Source: Candidatus Wallbacteria bacterium
Lineage (GTDB): Bacteria; Muiribacteriota; UBA6191; JACPRK01
DNA length: 64,000 bases
Assembly (NCBI GenBank): GCA_016213845.1
Contig: JACQZN010000028.1
Location: forward strand, 62,001 to 126,000
Reading direction: 5' to 3'
Part shown: in pieces, positions 35,704 through 45,120 of the stretch
How positions within the stretch are numbered: the stretch's first letter is position 1
Layout of the letters: each line of letters starts with the position of its first letter
Notes under the pieces: model-generated
Told to the model about the DNA's origin: nothing
Databases searched by the model: none
Seen by the model: only the letters and a program-made list of their open reading frames with translations
Position numbers and translations under genes: made by a program

Positions 35704-37137
35704 CTAGCGGAAAAGCCGCTTCGGCTTGCCCTCGAGGCCGTCCATGACGGCTCCCGCTTGATACGCACCTTCCGGGCCGGCCAAGGCCACGAAAACGTAC
35801 CCGGCCAGCTTCCCCGTGATGACCGAGCTGGTGTACCTCAGCCCGCCCGGCTCCGCTATCAGCGGCGCCTCCTGCCCCTCGGGGCCGAAGACGGCTCCCG
35901 AAAACGGCTGGACCGGCGGTTGCTTCAGCACGACCGTCGCGACGAGACCGCCGCTCCGGGCCACCAGCTCGACTTCCCCCAGCTTTTCCGCCAGACGCCC
36001 CTCCAGCGCGGGCTTCCAGCTCACCGGTGGCCCATACAGGAAAAGCGCCGTCGACGTCCCGGCTCCGCCGGACTCGCCAAGGGCCGTCAGCACGACGACG
36101 CCGTTGTATACCATCGAGTAACTTCGGCTGTCAATCGGCATGAGAAGCGTGAAGACGCCATCTCCGGCCTTCCCGTCGCCGCTACCCTGATGCCCCGGAA
36201 GCGATGGCTCCAGGTCCCTCCCGCTCCCGTCGTCGGCCAGCTCCGCCAGCCGCTTGCTTCCCTCTGGCGAAAAGAAACTGGCCAGCACGCTCACCGGCCG
36301 CTCCTGGCCCTCGAGGTCGATCTTCGCAGTAATCCCGACCAGGCCATGCCCCGCTTGGCTCCCCGGGTCCACAAGCGCGTGGATCTCACCCTCCAGAAGC
36401 TGCGGCCGCGCGCGCACCGGCCCGGGACGAGCCGGCGTCCTTTCTTCCTTGGTGCCGTCCGCGTTGAACACTCGCACGGTCTCTCCGGGGGCGCCGTACT
36501 CCACCGTGCCCTCCGGATAGCTGGTCTTCACCAGTCCCCCGGGCTCTATGGTTCTGGTGTACTCAATCCCCGGCGCCCGGTAGTCGATCGCCGCCCGCAC
36601 GACCGCTTCATGGCGATTGCCGTCGTCGTCCAGGTCGGCTAGGTCCTGGCCCGCCAGCACCAGCCGCGCCCGCGCCCGCGCCCGTCGCTCCAGCGGCAGC
36701 GGTATCGTCGTCAGTGCCCGGAACTCCGCCCCCCGGCTCGACGTGCTCACCTGCAGACGATAGTTCCCGGGCCGCAACCGCCCCAGCTCGAAGCCGCCGT
36801 CGGCTCTCACCGCCGTCCGCGCCGGCGTCGGCCCGCCGGACAGCGTCACCGTCAGACCTGAGAGCGCCGAACGCTCCCAGTCCTCCCAGGTCGGCCCGGA
36901 TGCCACGAACGCCGCCGGCGGCGCTTGCTCGAATCGCGACGACAGATGCTTGCGCCACCCCGCGTCGAACGCTACCCGCCCCTCCACGGCCGCATCGTCG
37001 CCCTTTGCCTGGACCCGCGCTCTGCCCCCCGCAGCGCCCGCTCGGCCGCCGCAGCCCACGGCCGCCGCGCTCGCCCCGATCACGACCCAGGCCAGCAGCT
37101 TGACCTGCCACCGAATGTTCGAGTCCTCTGCTCTCAT
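35704..37137 (-). CDS. Lipoprotein with carboxypeptidase-regulatory-like domain
   Basis: The 477-residue product opens with a signal sequence and the lipobox-like SAAAVGCGG, so it is probably lipid-anchored. Residues of about 45-160 contain a CarboxypepD_reg-like beta-sandwich (SGLTVTLSGGPTPARTAVRA to GGFELGRLRPGNYRLQVS). A second part has GDGKAGDGVFTLLMPIDS and further strand-rich sequence similar to exported choice-of-anchor proteins. No catalytic residues are apparent. It stands alone, convergent with the lasso operon across the tRNA genes. Confidence 0.65.
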   Translation of the reverse strand: MRAEDSNIRWQVKLLAWVVIGASAAAVGCGGRAGAAGGRARVQAKGDDAAVEGRVAFDAGWRKHLSSRFEQAPPAAFVASGPTWEDWERSALSGLTVTLSGGPTPARTAVRADGGFELGRLRPGNYRLQVSTSSRGAEFRALTTIPLPLERRARARARLVLAGQDLADLDDDGNRHEAVVRAAIDYRAPGIEYTRTIEPGGLVKTSYPEGTVEYGAPGETVRVFNADGTKEERTPARPGPVRARPQLLEGEIHALVDPGSQAGHGLVGITAKIDLEGQERPVSVLASFFSPEGSKRLAELADDGSGRDLEPSLPGHQGSGDGKAGDGVFTLLMPIDSRSYSMVYNGVVVLTALGESGGAGTSTALFLYGPPVSWKPALEGRLAEKLGEVELVARSGGLVATVVLKQPPVQPFSGAVFGPEGQEAPLIAEPGGLRYTSSVITGKLAGYVFVALAGPEGAYQAGAVMDGLEGKPKRLFR

Positions 37138-37235
37138 TTCCCTCTAGGCGGCAGGCCGCTGGACGGCTCGAGGGCTCGCGGTTTCGCGTGAGCTCGCCAG
37201 CCTTGAAGCCCAGAGCCCCCCTGCCTGCGAAAGAA

Positions 37236-37264
37236 ACGGGCCGAGGCGCCTGGCCTCGGCCCGT
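37236..37264 (-). terminator. Rho-independent terminator of the LysM gene
   Basis: ACGGGCCGAGGC and GCCTCGGCCCGT form a perfect 12-bp stem with a 5-base loop. In the minus direction it is followed by TTCTTTC. It lies 38 bp after the LysM stop codon. Confidence 0.75.
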
Positions 37265-37301
37265 CGTTGAAAGTACGTTGCGTCGCCTGCGACGCCCGAG
37301 A

Positions 37302-37937
37302 CTAGGGAATCACCAGACGCTGTCCGACCTTGAGCTTGCGGGGGTCGGTGATGTGATTCGCGGCCATCAGCTTCTTGGCAGCCACGTTGTGCGTCTTGGC
37401 GATCCGGTAGATGCTGTCGCCGGGCACTACCGTGTAGGCCTGACCGCCCGCGGAGGCCTCCTCTTCGCCGCCTTCGGGGCCGGCCGGAGCCGTCTCCTCG
37501 GGGGCCGAAGCAACGGCCGGCCGATAGGCCTTGGCTCGAGACCGGCGCGAGCGGCGGACCGGCGCCGGTGCCTCTTCGGCGGGAGCCTCTGCCTCACTCA
37601 CTTCGGGCTGTGGGGCTGCATCCTCGAACCGCTGCGGAGCAGTGGCTTCGTCGTATGCGCCGGAACCCTGGGGAGCCGCAGCGGTGTCCTGCGCATCGGC
37701 TGACGACGTCTCGGGAGCGGCCTCGGCGGGAGCGGCTTCCTCGGCGGGGGCCGCAGCGGCCTCGCCGGCAGCCTGCTCGGCGGCGACCTCGTCGGACGAC
37801 TTCGCCGTCACGGTCGGCGCCTTGTCGACCTTCGCCTCCTTCTTCTTGCTGCGGCCTGCGCATCCAGGCAGGGCGATCAACGAAGCAGCCAGCAGCACGC
37901 ACAAGCCGGCCGGCAGCAATTGAGTTCGGGTCAACAT
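37302..37937 (-). CDS. LysM-domain lipoprotein
   Basis: The 211-residue product has a clear lipobox LIALPGC and a low-complexity Ala/Glu/Pro-rich stalk of about 120 residues. A C-terminal LysM domain begins YTVVPGDSIYRIAKTHNV and ends KLKVGQRLVIP. LysM binds peptidoglycan, so the protein probably links the membrane to the cell wall. A strong promoter (37997-38025) and a terminator flank it, making it a single-gene transcript. Confidence 0.9.
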   Translation of the reverse strand: MLTRTQLLPAGLCVLLAASLIALPGCAGRSKKKEAKVDKAPTVTAKSSDEVAAEQAAGEAAAAPAEEAAPAEAAPETSSADAQDTAAAPQGSGAYDEATAPQRFEDAAPQPEVSEAEAPAEEAPAPVRRSRRSRAKAYRPAVASAPEETAPAGPEGGEEEASAGGQAYTVVPGDSIYRIAKTHNVAAKKLMAANHITDPRKLKVGQRLVIP

Positions 37938-37996
37938 CGAGGACTCCTTTCCGTGGCTCTGGAAGCCGAAAAAAGCAGATACACTAAGACGGCGGG

Positions 37997-38025
37997 AGGG
38001 TAGCCCAAGTTCCTACATTTGTCAA
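37997..38025 (-). promoter_or_regulatory. Sigma-70-type promoter of the LysM gene
   Basis: On the minus strand TTGACA (38025-38020) and TACCCT (38002-37997) are separated by exactly 17 bp, about 60 bp upstream of the LysM start codon. Confidence 0.7.
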
Positions 38026-38090
38026 GTTCTTTGGCTATTTTTTGGGCGATCTCCGGCGAACGCCCGGTTAGAGTGCTCCGAGCTTGACGG

Positions 38091-38119
38091 TTGACTCGGA
38101 ACCACCCGCGTGATACCAT
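38091..38119 (+). promoter_or_regulatory. Sigma-70-type promoter of tRNA-Lys
   Basis: TTGACT and TACCAT are separated by 17 bp, with an upstream TGA giving a partial extended -10. The tRNA begins 28 bp after the -10 element. Confidence 0.7.
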
Positions 38120-38147
38120 CGCTGCCCCGGAAACTCCGGCGTTGAGT

Positions 38148-38223
38148 GGGCCATTAGCTCAACTGGCAGAGCGACGGACTCTTAATCCGCAGGTTATAGG
38201 TTCGATTCCTATATGGCCCACCA
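38148..38223 (+). tRNA. tRNA-Lys (anticodon CTT)
   Basis: A standard cloverleaf: acceptor GGGCCAT/ATGGCCC, D-loop AACTGGCAGA, anticodon loop CTCTTAA, T-loop TTCGATT and an encoded CCA. A T6 run follows directly. Confidence 0.97.
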
Positions 38224-38261
38224 TTTTTTCATTCCAGCGATCGAGAATTCCCTCGTAGACC

Positions 38262-39671
38262 GTGGAAGACGTCCAGGAAGTCGCAGCAGGCTCGCTCGAG
38301 AACTTCGAGACCCCTCTACTCATTCCTCATGACCGCATCGACCCCGATGCGCTCAAGGTCATCCATCGGCTCACGAGACACGGGTTTTTAGCCTATCTGG
38401 TCGGCGGCTGCGTCCGCGACCTGCTCCTGAGCTTCACCCCGAAGGACTTCGACGTGGCGACCTCGGCCTGGCCCGGCGAGGTCCGCGACCTCTTCCGCAA
38501 CTGCCGCATCATCGGCCGCCGCTTCCGGCTCGCCCACATCCTCTTCAGCGGCAAGTTCATCGAGGTCTCCACCTTCCGCGGCAGCGCCGCCGAGCCCGAC
38601 GCCGCCGAGGGTGAGGACCTGCTCATCCGCGAAGACAATGTCTTCGGCTCTCCGGAAGAAGATGCGCGTCGGCGCGACTTCACCCTCAACGCCCTGTTCT
38701 ATGACGTCGAAAACCACGAGATCATCGACTACGTGGGCGGCCTCGACGATATCGAGGGCCGGATTGTCCGCTGCATCGGCGATCCGCAGATCCGCTTCCG
38801 CGAGGACCCGGTACGCATCATGAGAGCGCTCAGGTTCGCCACCCGACTCGGGTTCGACCTGGAGCCGGAGATCCAGACGGCCATGGCCGACGTGAAGGCG
38901 GACCTCACCAAGAGCGCCCCCCCGCGCGTCCACGAAGAGCTGCTCAAGACCATCGCATGCGGAGCCTCCGCCAGCGCCATCGAGATGCTCCACGCGACGG
39001 GCGTCCTCCAGGTGCTGATGCCCGGTATCTCGGAGGCGATCCCGGATACCCGGGAGCTTCTCTTCGGCTACCTCGCGGCGCTCGATCGCCTGGCCGGCGG
39101 CCGCCGCACGATCTCCGACGCCGTTCTGCAGGCTGCGCTGCTCTATCCCATCTATCACCGGCAGACCGGCGGCGACACCGATCCCTACCTTTGGCTCGAC
39201 GGCGAGCGCGGGCGTTCCCCGCTCCTGATGTCCACTCGCAAGCGTGACATGGAGCGAATGCTCCAGATGTTCCGGGCCCAGCGCCGATTCGTGAAGGAGG
39301 GGAGGGGAAGGCGATTCTCCACGGCTGCCTTCGTACGCAAGGACTACTTCGAGGACGCCTGGGCGCTCTTCCGGATCGGCAACGAGGCGACGGGCGAGCA
39401 CTCCGACATCGTCGCCGAGTGGGAGTCTCGCCTGGCCGCGCTCGAGGGCGGCCGGCCGCATCAGCCTAGGCCAGGCAACGAAGGCCGGACCGAAGGGGCA
39501 CACGAGCCTGGCGAGGGCGATTCTCCGGCGGCCGCGGGCGGTGCTCCCGGCGGCGAGCCGGCCGGCGGCACGCGGCCTGCCTCCGGAAGCCACGGGCGAG
39601 CTCACGGCCGCAGGCGCCGCCAACGGCATCGCTTCCGCGGGCGGGAGCGACAGGGCCCGCAGCCCGACTGA
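38262..39671 (+). CDS. pcnB: Poly(A) polymerase / tRNA nucleotidyltransferase family protein
   Basis: The GTG start at 38262 gives 469 residues. The nucleotidyltransferase head has LVGGCVRDLLLSFTPKDFDV, with the catalytic acidic DFD pair, and RRRDFTLNALFYD. The body contains EDPVRIMRALRFATRLGF and, later, a helical RNA-binding region. The Arg/Pro/Gly-rich tail from about residue 395 is low complexity. The arrangement fits PcnB-type poly(A) polymerases, which tag RNA for decay; CCA-adding activity cannot be excluded from sequence alone. It follows tRNA-Lys by 38 bp. Confidence 0.85.
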   Translation: MEDVQEVAAGSLENFETPLLIPHDRIDPDALKVIHRLTRHGFLAYLVGGCVRDLLLSFTPKDFDVATSAWPGEVRDLFRNCRIIGRRFRLAHILFSGKFIEVSTFRGSAAEPDAAEGEDLLIREDNVFGSPEEDARRRDFTLNALFYDVENHEIIDYVGGLDDIEGRIVRCIGDPQIRFREDPVRIMRALRFATRLGFDLEPEIQTAMADVKADLTKSAPPRVHEELLKTIACGASASAIEMLHATGVLQVLMPGISEAIPDTRELLFGYLAALDRLAGGRRTISDAVLQAALLYPIYHRQTGGDTDPYLWLDGERGRSPLLMSTRKRDMERMLQMFRAQRRFVKEGRGRRFSTAAFVRKDYFEDAWALFRIGNEATGEHSDIVAEWESRLAALEGGRPHQPRPGNEGRTEGAHEPGEGDSPAAAGGAPGGEPAGGTRPASGSHGRAHGRRRRQRHRFRGRERQGPQPD

Positions 39672-39731
39672 GCAGCGTCCGGGACAAATCTCGCCGCTTT
39701 TCGGCTCGCCTTGTCACTGGCGGCGGCCGGA

Positions 39732-41210
39732 ATGCCGATGGAAAGGGGTGTGCGGGCGCTTCTCCACATCGCCCTGGGTTGTCTTCTCCTGGCGACGGGT
39801 GCGGCAGCCTCGGATGCCTTCAAGAACCTCCCGGCCGGGCACTGGGCGCGGCGGCTGGCCTGCAAGCTGGATGCGTCCGGCGTGCGGCTTGCAGTAGCTG
39901 CCGAGGGAACCATCACGCGCTACCGCTTTGCGCAGGCGCTAGAGAAGGCAGTCGCGTCGCTCGACTCCGAGGGAGCTCCGCGGATTACCGCCGGAGACGT
40001 CGGGGAGCTCGGCCGGCTGGTTGGGGAGTTTCAGGAGGAACTGAGTCTTCTGGGCGGCTCGGCGAAGGTCCTGCAGGGTGCGCTCGCGGCCTATCGCCCA
40101 CGCAAGGAGGCCGTCTCCGAGAGGGTAGATCGGCTCATCCGGTGCGATCGGCGAAAGGTGCGGTTCGCCGGCGGGCTGGTGCGCGCGGCCGGATACACCA
40201 ATGACGCCGGCTCCTCGCGCGGCAACTTGGTCCTGGGGGCCGAGCTTCACGCCAGCCCGCATCTGGCGGGCCGACTCGACGCGCAGTTCGTGGCCCGCCC
40301 CGACGCACGCGAGGAGGACGGGCTCGGCCTCTACCAGGCCTACCTGGAGCTGGGGCGGCTCGGCTCTCCCGTCGAACGGGCGCGGCTGGGCCGCTTCAAC
40401 ACCTTCGTCGGCGCCGGACAGGTGCTGGTCGACCGGGTGCAGGGGCTCGACCTGGCGGGCGCCTATCGCCGCAATCGCTACGAGGCGCTCCTGGGCGACG
40501 ACCTCGTACTCCAGATGATCGTCCCCGGGTTGGCTGGCGGCGAGCTGGGCTACTACTACATCAAGCGCGAGGCCGACGCCGGCGGCTACCGTCCCTTTCA
40601 CGTCGGGCTGTTCGCGCGCGGAGCGCTGGGCGATCGCCTCCGGTACGGCTTCGAGTTCAGCGACTACGACAACCGGGTTCCCACCGGCTTCAACAACAAC
40701 AGCCGGACCCGCGGTTATCTGACAACGCTCGACTTCAAGATGGGGCGTCGCCTGGGCATCTCGGGCGCCGCGATCTTCCAGGAGGAGGACTTTCGCGGAT
40801 TCTCCATCGACCATGACCTCCAGTTCCGGGGAGCCCAGGCCAGCCCGCTCGAGGACGTGCTCCAGGCGCTCGACAGCTTCTCCGGCGGCATCACCGCGCA
40901 GAAGAACGAGATCAACGGCCTCCGCGACTGGAAGCTGGGCCTCTGGGCGAAGCCGTTCGACGATCGCACCACTCTCGCCCTAGGTATGGACGACGTCGGG
41001 AGCCACTCGTCGTTGTTCGACACGAGTCGCGACCGGTTCACGGTCTGGACGGCCGGAGTCAGCCGCGCCCTGGACGATGCGAGCGACCTGTCGCTTAGGC
41101 TGCGTGCGATCGACTTCGCTTTCGAGAACCCCACACGCCTGGCTGGCACCGTACCCATCCTCCGCCAGGACGCCTCCGAGCTTCGCGCGCAGTACGTGCG
41201 CAGGTTCTAG
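39732..41210 (+). CDS. SLH-like outer membrane porin
   Basis: ATG 39732 (39738 is also possible) opens a signal peptide ending in GAAASDA. An SLH-like module follows, KNLPAGHWARRLACKLDASG with a following TRYRFAQALEKAV, then a short coiled coil (GRLVGEFQEELSLLG). The rest is a beta-barrel rich in alternating strands (NLVLGAELHASPHLAGRLDA, LSLRLRAIDFAFENP). The last residue is Phe (QYVRRF), typical of outer-membrane barrels. SLH-plus-barrel proteins tether the outer membrane to the cell wall and form pores. Confidence 0.75.
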   Translation: MPMERGVRALLHIALGCLLLATGAAASDAFKNLPAGHWARRLACKLDASGVRLAVAAEGTITRYRFAQALEKAVASLDSEGAPRITAGDVGELGRLVGEFQEELSLLGGSAKVLQGALAAYRPRKEAVSERVDRLIRCDRRKVRFAGGLVRAAGYTNDAGSSRGNLVLGAELHASPHLAGRLDAQFVARPDAREEDGLGLYQAYLELGRLGSPVERARLGRFNTFVGAGQVLVDRVQGLDLAGAYRRNRYEALLGDDLVLQMIVPGLAGGELGYYYIKREADAGGYRPFHVGLFARGALGDRLRYGFEFSDYDNRVPTGFNNNSRTRGYLTTLDFKMGRRLGISGAAIFQEEDFRGFSIDHDLQFRGAQASPLEDVLQALDSFSGGITAQKNEINGLRDWKLGLWAKPFDDRTTLALGMDDVGSHSSLFDTSRDRFTVWTAGVSRALDDASDLSLRLRAIDFAFENPTRLAGTVPILRQDASELRAQYVRRF

Positions 41211-41433
41211 GGCTAGCAGCGAGTAGCGAGTAGGGGGTTCGCCCCAGGTCTCGGCAAAGCCGCGAGCCCGGAGGCAAAAAACGGGGACTGGCTCCGGAAG
41301 TCCGCTTGAAATCTGGCAGTCGTCCGGTCGGTTGGCCGGGCGTCCGGTGACTGTACCCGCTGTTCGCCGACCTTGTCCGTCCCCCTGGGGGCTCGCCAAC
41401 GGCTCCTTCTGAATCGTCGCCGGGAGTCGTAGC
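41211..41433. other. Intergenic region with GCGAGTA repeats and REP-like half-element
   Basis: The stretch begins with short AGCGAGTAGCGAGTA repeats and contains AAAAAACGGGGACTGGCTCC near 41276, which resembles one arm of a REP-type hairpin. No gene is seen. Confidence 0.4.
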
Positions 41434-43620
41434 ATGGCGGTCATGTCCTCTCAGCTCGAGCTGGCGGGCACGTCTGACGAGATGATCGAGGGCGTGCTGG
41501 AGGCGCTGACCTACACCCACGATGTCACCAACTTCCTCGTGGGGAAGCTCCTGCCCGACGGCGCTGAGGAGCGGGTCACGATCGTGGGCCGAGTGGCCGT
41601 GCCGCGGCTGGGGCAGCACATGCGGCTCTGGGGACGCTGGGTTCTCGACCCCAGGTACGGACGTCAGTTCCGGTTCGATCGCTACCACGTCACGCCCCCC
41701 AGCACGGTGGACGGGCTGCGCCGGTACCTGGCCAGCGGCGCGGTTCCCGGCATCCGCGAGCGCATGGCCGAGCGGATCATCGACCACTTCGGCGACCGAG
41801 CCCTCGAGGTCCTCGAGCGAGAGCCCGCTCGGCTCCTGGAAGTGCAGGGGCTGGGCCGCCGGCGCGCCGAGGAGCTGCGGCGCCTCTGGGACTCCAACCG
41901 CGAGGATCGGGAGATCATGCTCTTCCTGGCCTCCAACGGGATCATGGGTGCGCTCGCCAACAACATCCGGGAGTTCTACGGCCCCGAGACTGTCTCGGTC
42001 GTTCAGGCCGATCCGTTTCGCATGGTGCGGGAAGTCTCAGGGATTGGCTTCCGCACGGCCGACGCCATCGCCCAGAAGATGGGGATGCCTCTGGACGCCC
42101 CCGCGCGGGCCCAGGCCGCGCACAAGCACCTGCTGGACGAGGCCTCCAAGCACGGGCACCTGTTCCGCCCGGGCGGGGAGCTGATCACGGAAGCCGGTTC
42201 ACTCTACGGAATCCCACCGGACGCAGCCGAGTCCGCGTTGCGCGCCCTCGTCGACCGGGCCGAGCTGATCGCGGAAGGCGATCTGGACGCCCCCGACATC
42301 TACCTGCCCCTGTACCACGAGGCCGAGCGCGAGACTGCCCGGCTTCTCCAGGGGATGGGCTTGCGGCCTTCCGAGTTCCGTCGCGAGGAGATCGTCGATG
42401 CCGCGAGCGCCTTCGAGCGGGAGCAGGGCTTCGAGCTCCACCCGCTGCAGCTCGAAGGGCTTTGCCAGCTGGCCACCAGCCGCATCCTCATCATCACCGG
42501 CGGCCCGGGCACCGGCAAGACGACCCTTCTCAAGGCGCTGATGAAGCTGGTCGACACGAAAGGTCTGTCGACACTTCTGGCGGCGCCGACGGGCCGCGCC
42601 GCCAAGCGCATGGAGGAAGCCTCCGGCCGCCCGGCGGCCACCATCCACCGGATGCTCAAGTTCGATCCGAAGAACCAGGAGTTCGTGCACGGCAAAGACA
42701 ACCCGCTCGAGGCCCGCTGCGTGGTGGTCGACGAGGCCTCGATGCTCGACATGTTGCTGGCCTACGCCTTGGTGCAAGCGCTCAAGCCCGACACCTACCT
42801 CGTCCTGATGGGGGACGTCGATCAGCTGCCCGCCGTTGGCCCCGGCAGCGTACTGCGCGACCTGATCGCAAGCTGCGCGATCCCGACGGTCACCCTGCGG
42901 CAGGTCTTCCGCCAGCAGGAGACCAGCGCCATCCACGTCAATGCCCACATGATCAACGAGGGCAAGATCCCGGTCCTGCAGCGCGCCAAGAACGCCGAGG
43001 GCGGCCAGGACTTCTTCATGATCGAGCGCCAGGCCCCCGACGAGATCGCCAAGACCGTCATCGACCTCTACTGCTACCAGATCCCGCGCGCCTACGGCTT
43101 CGACCCGCTCCGCGAGATCCAGATCCTCACCCCGATGCACAAGGGCGACGCTGGCACCGCCAGCTTGAACAGGATGGTTCAGCAGGAGCTCAAGATGCCC
43201 GTCCACGGCCAGCCTTCGCCGGGCGACCGCGTGATGCAGATCGTCAACAACTACAACAAGGAAGTCTTCAACGGGGACGCCGGCGTCGTCACGGCGCGGG
43301 ATCAGCGGACCGACGAGCTGGAGGTCGATTTCGACGGCAGGCTCATCCGCTACTCCGCCCTGGAGCGCGGGCAGCTGCAGCTGGCGTACGCCGTCACCGT
43401 CCACAAGAGCCAGGGCAGCGAGTACCCCGCCGTCATCCTGCCTCTCACCGAGCAGCACTACGTGATGCTCCAGCGAAACCTGCTCTACACCGCCGTCACG
43501 CGCGCCCGCAAGCTCGTGGTTCTCGTCGGCACGCGCCGTGCCCTCACGCTGGCCGTCCGCAACAACCGCATCCAGCGCCGCAACTCCCGCCTCGCCGACC
43601 TGATGCGCCGCGTAACCTGA
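41434..43620 (+). CDS. recD2: RecD-like ATP-dependent DNA helicase (RecD2)
   Basis: The 728-residue protein has the RecD2 layout. An N-terminal OB-like region is followed by helix-hairpin-helix motifs (LLEVQGLGRRRAEELRRLW and VREVSGIGFRTADAIAQKMG), then an SF1 helicase core with Walker A ITGGPGTGKTTLLKAL near residue 355. Further motifs are VVDEASMLDMLL, GDVDQLPAVGPGSVLRD and the C-terminal VTVHKSQGSEYPAVILP and YTAVTRAR. It is a 5'-3' helicase for repair and replication, separate from RecBC. ATG 41434 or 41443 may be the start. The stop codon runs straight into the heptad repeats. Confidence 0.95.
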   Translation: MAVMSSQLELAGTSDEMIEGVLEALTYTHDVTNFLVGKLLPDGAEERVTIVGRVAVPRLGQHMRLWGRWVLDPRYGRQFRFDRYHVTPPSTVDGLRRYLASGAVPGIRERMAERIIDHFGDRALEVLEREPARLLEVQGLGRRRAEELRRLWDSNREDREIMLFLASNGIMGALANNIREFYGPETVSVVQADPFRMVREVSGIGFRTADAIAQKMGMPLDAPARAQAAHKHLLDEASKHGHLFRPGGELITEAGSLYGIPPDAAESALRALVDRAELIAEGDLDAPDIYLPLYHEAERETARLLQGMGLRPSEFRREEIVDAASAFEREQGFELHPLQLEGLCQLATSRILIITGGPGTGKTTLLKALMKLVDTKGLSTLLAAPTGRAAKRMEEASGRPAATIHRMLKFDPKNQEFVHGKDNPLEARCVVVDEASMLDMLLAYALVQALKPDTYLVLMGDVDQLPAVGPGSVLRDLIASCAIPTVTLRQVFRQQETSAIHVNAHMINEGKIPVLQRAKNAEGGQDFFMIERQAPDEIAKTVIDLYCYQIPRAYGFDPLREIQILTPMHKGDAGTASLNRMVQQELKMPVHGQPSPGDRVMQIVNNYNKEVFNGDAGVVTARDQRTDELEVDFDGRLIRYSALERGQLQLAYAVTVHKSQGSEYPAVILPLTEQHYVMLQRNLLYTAVTRARKLVVLVGTRRALTLAVRNNRIQRRNSRLADLMRRVT

Positions 43621-43747
43621 GGCTTGAGGCTTGAGGCTTGAGGCTTGAGGCTTGAGGGCCATCCGCCCCATCTCACTTCTCGAGCCTCACTTCTCGAGCC
43701 TCACTTCTCGAGCCTCACTTCTCGAGCCTCACTTCTCGAGCCTCAAG
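43621..43747. repeat. Heptad and 14-bp tandem repeats between convergent genes
   Basis: Five perfect GGCTTGA units (43621-43655) begin right after the recD2 stop. Five to six CCTCACTTCTCGAG units follow (43671-43740), ending in CCTCAAGCCTCA next to the sulfatase stop. The GGCTTGAGG and CCTCAAGCC ends are complementary and can form a hairpin. The repeats fill the entire gap. Confidence 0.95.
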
Positions 43748-43749
43748 CC

Positions 43750-45084
43750 TCACCTCAGGTATCCGAGCGACTTCAGCTCCTTCATCCGCTCTGGGTTGGC
43801 GGGCGCAACGGCAGGGGCGGGGGGCTTGGGTCCGCCCATCGTCTTGACGTAGGCCTCCAGCTGCCGCTTGAGCGAGGCGTGCTCGGCGTTCTTCTCGTCC
43901 CACAGACTCTTCTGTTCGGTCGGATCGCGCTCCATGTCGAAGAGCTGGATGCCGCGCAGGCTGCCATCCTGCCGCGCATACTGCAGGATCAGGTGCCACG
44001 GCTGCCGCACCAGCGAATAGACACTCAAAAAGTCCGACGACTCCATTTGCTCGGCGTATGCCACCGCGTCGTCCGTTCGTTCTGCGCCCCCAAGCAGGCC
44101 TGTCAACGATCGGCCGTCCATCTTGCCGTCATGTCCAACCCCGGCCAGCTCGAGCAGCGTCGGCATGACGTCGATCTGCTGCACCGTTCTGCGGACCCTC
44201 ACCCCCACGGTGTCGATTCCCGGCCCGGCCAGGATCAGCGGCACATGGATCAGCTCCCGGTTCAGGTTCAGCCCGTGGCCGATGTTGCCCCGCTCCTTGA
44301 GCTCCTCCCCGTGATCCGACGTGACGCAGACCAGCGTCGTGGACGCAGTGAAGGCCTCCAGCAACCCGCCGATCGCCTGGTCCGTGTAGGCGACCTCGCT
44401 GTCATAGAGCGCGTTGAGATGCGCCTGGTCCGCCTCCGAGATGGCCACACCCGGTGCCACCACGGTGTTCGGGTCCATCGACGAGCTGAAGTCGAGCTTG
44501 CCCTCGTATCGGCCGGGGTGGAACTTCCCGTACCAGGGTTGACGCGCCAGGTACGGTGCATGCGGATCGAAGTAGTGAACCCAGAGGAAGAACGGCCGCT
44601 TCGTGTTCGACGCCATCCACCTCAGCGCCCGCGCCGTCAGCTCCTGCGGATCGCTCGAGGCCGGCTCCACGGATTCGTAGGTCGCAAACCCACGCCCAAG
44701 CCCGTGCTTCTCGTCGTGAAAGTAGCTCGCCGTGAACGCCGCCGTCACGTACCCGGCATCGCCCAGAACCTGCGCCAAGGTCGGCACGTCAGGCTTCAGA
44801 ATCCACAGCGGCGTCACCGCTCCATGTCGCGCCGGATATCGGCTCGTCACCAGGCTGCCCAGCGACGCCAGCGTCCAGTCGGAATGCGCGTACGCGTCCT
44901 CGAACAGCGCCCCGCCCGCCGCAAGCCTGTCCAGCCTGGGCGTCGTCAGCCGCCGGCAACCGTACGAGGAGAAGTGATCCGCCCGCGCCGCATCCAGCGT
45001 CACCAGCACGATGTCCGGTCGCTGCCGCGGCACCCCGCACGCCGTCGCCCCAACAATCGCCAGCCACGCCAACGCCCACCTCAT
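43750..45084 (-). CDS. Sulfatase-family hydrolase, probable lipoprotein
   Basis: The 444-residue protein starts with a short signal and a possible lipobox (GATAC). The alkaline-phosphatase-like fold opens with DIVLVTLDAARADHFSSYGC, giving the metal ligand Asp. The segment HSDWTLASLGSLVTSRYPAR stands where canonical sulfatases have CxPSR, so the formylglycine Cys is absent and a Ser or Thr nucleophile is likely. FFLWVHYFDPHAPY and VCVTSDHGEELKERG supply further metal ligands. Some relatives are phospho- or alkyl-transferases, so true sulfatase activity is unproven. Confidence 0.8.
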   Translation of the reverse strand: MRWALAWLAIVGATACGVPRQRPDIVLVTLDAARADHFSSYGCRRLTTPRLDRLAAGGALFEDAYAHSDWTLASLGSLVTSRYPARHGAVTPLWILKPDVPTLAQVLGDAGYVTAAFTASYFHDEKHGLGRGFATYESVEPASSDPQELTARALRWMASNTKRPFFLWVHYFDPHAPYLARQPWYGKFHPGRYEGKLDFSSSMDPNTVVAPGVAISEADQAHLNALYDSEVAYTDQAIGGLLEAFTASTTLVCVTSDHGEELKERGNIGHGLNLNRELIHVPLILAGPGIDTVGVRVRRTVQQIDVMPTLLELAGVGHDGKMDGRSLTGLLGGAERTDDAVAYAEQMESSDFLSVYSLVRQPWHLILQYARQDGSLRGIQLFDMERDPTEQKSLWDEKNAEHASLKRQLEAYVKTMGGPKPPAPAVAPANPERMKELKSLGYLR

Positions 45085-45120
45085 GCGCCGATCCTAACCC
45101 ACCCCACCCCCTCTCGCCAC

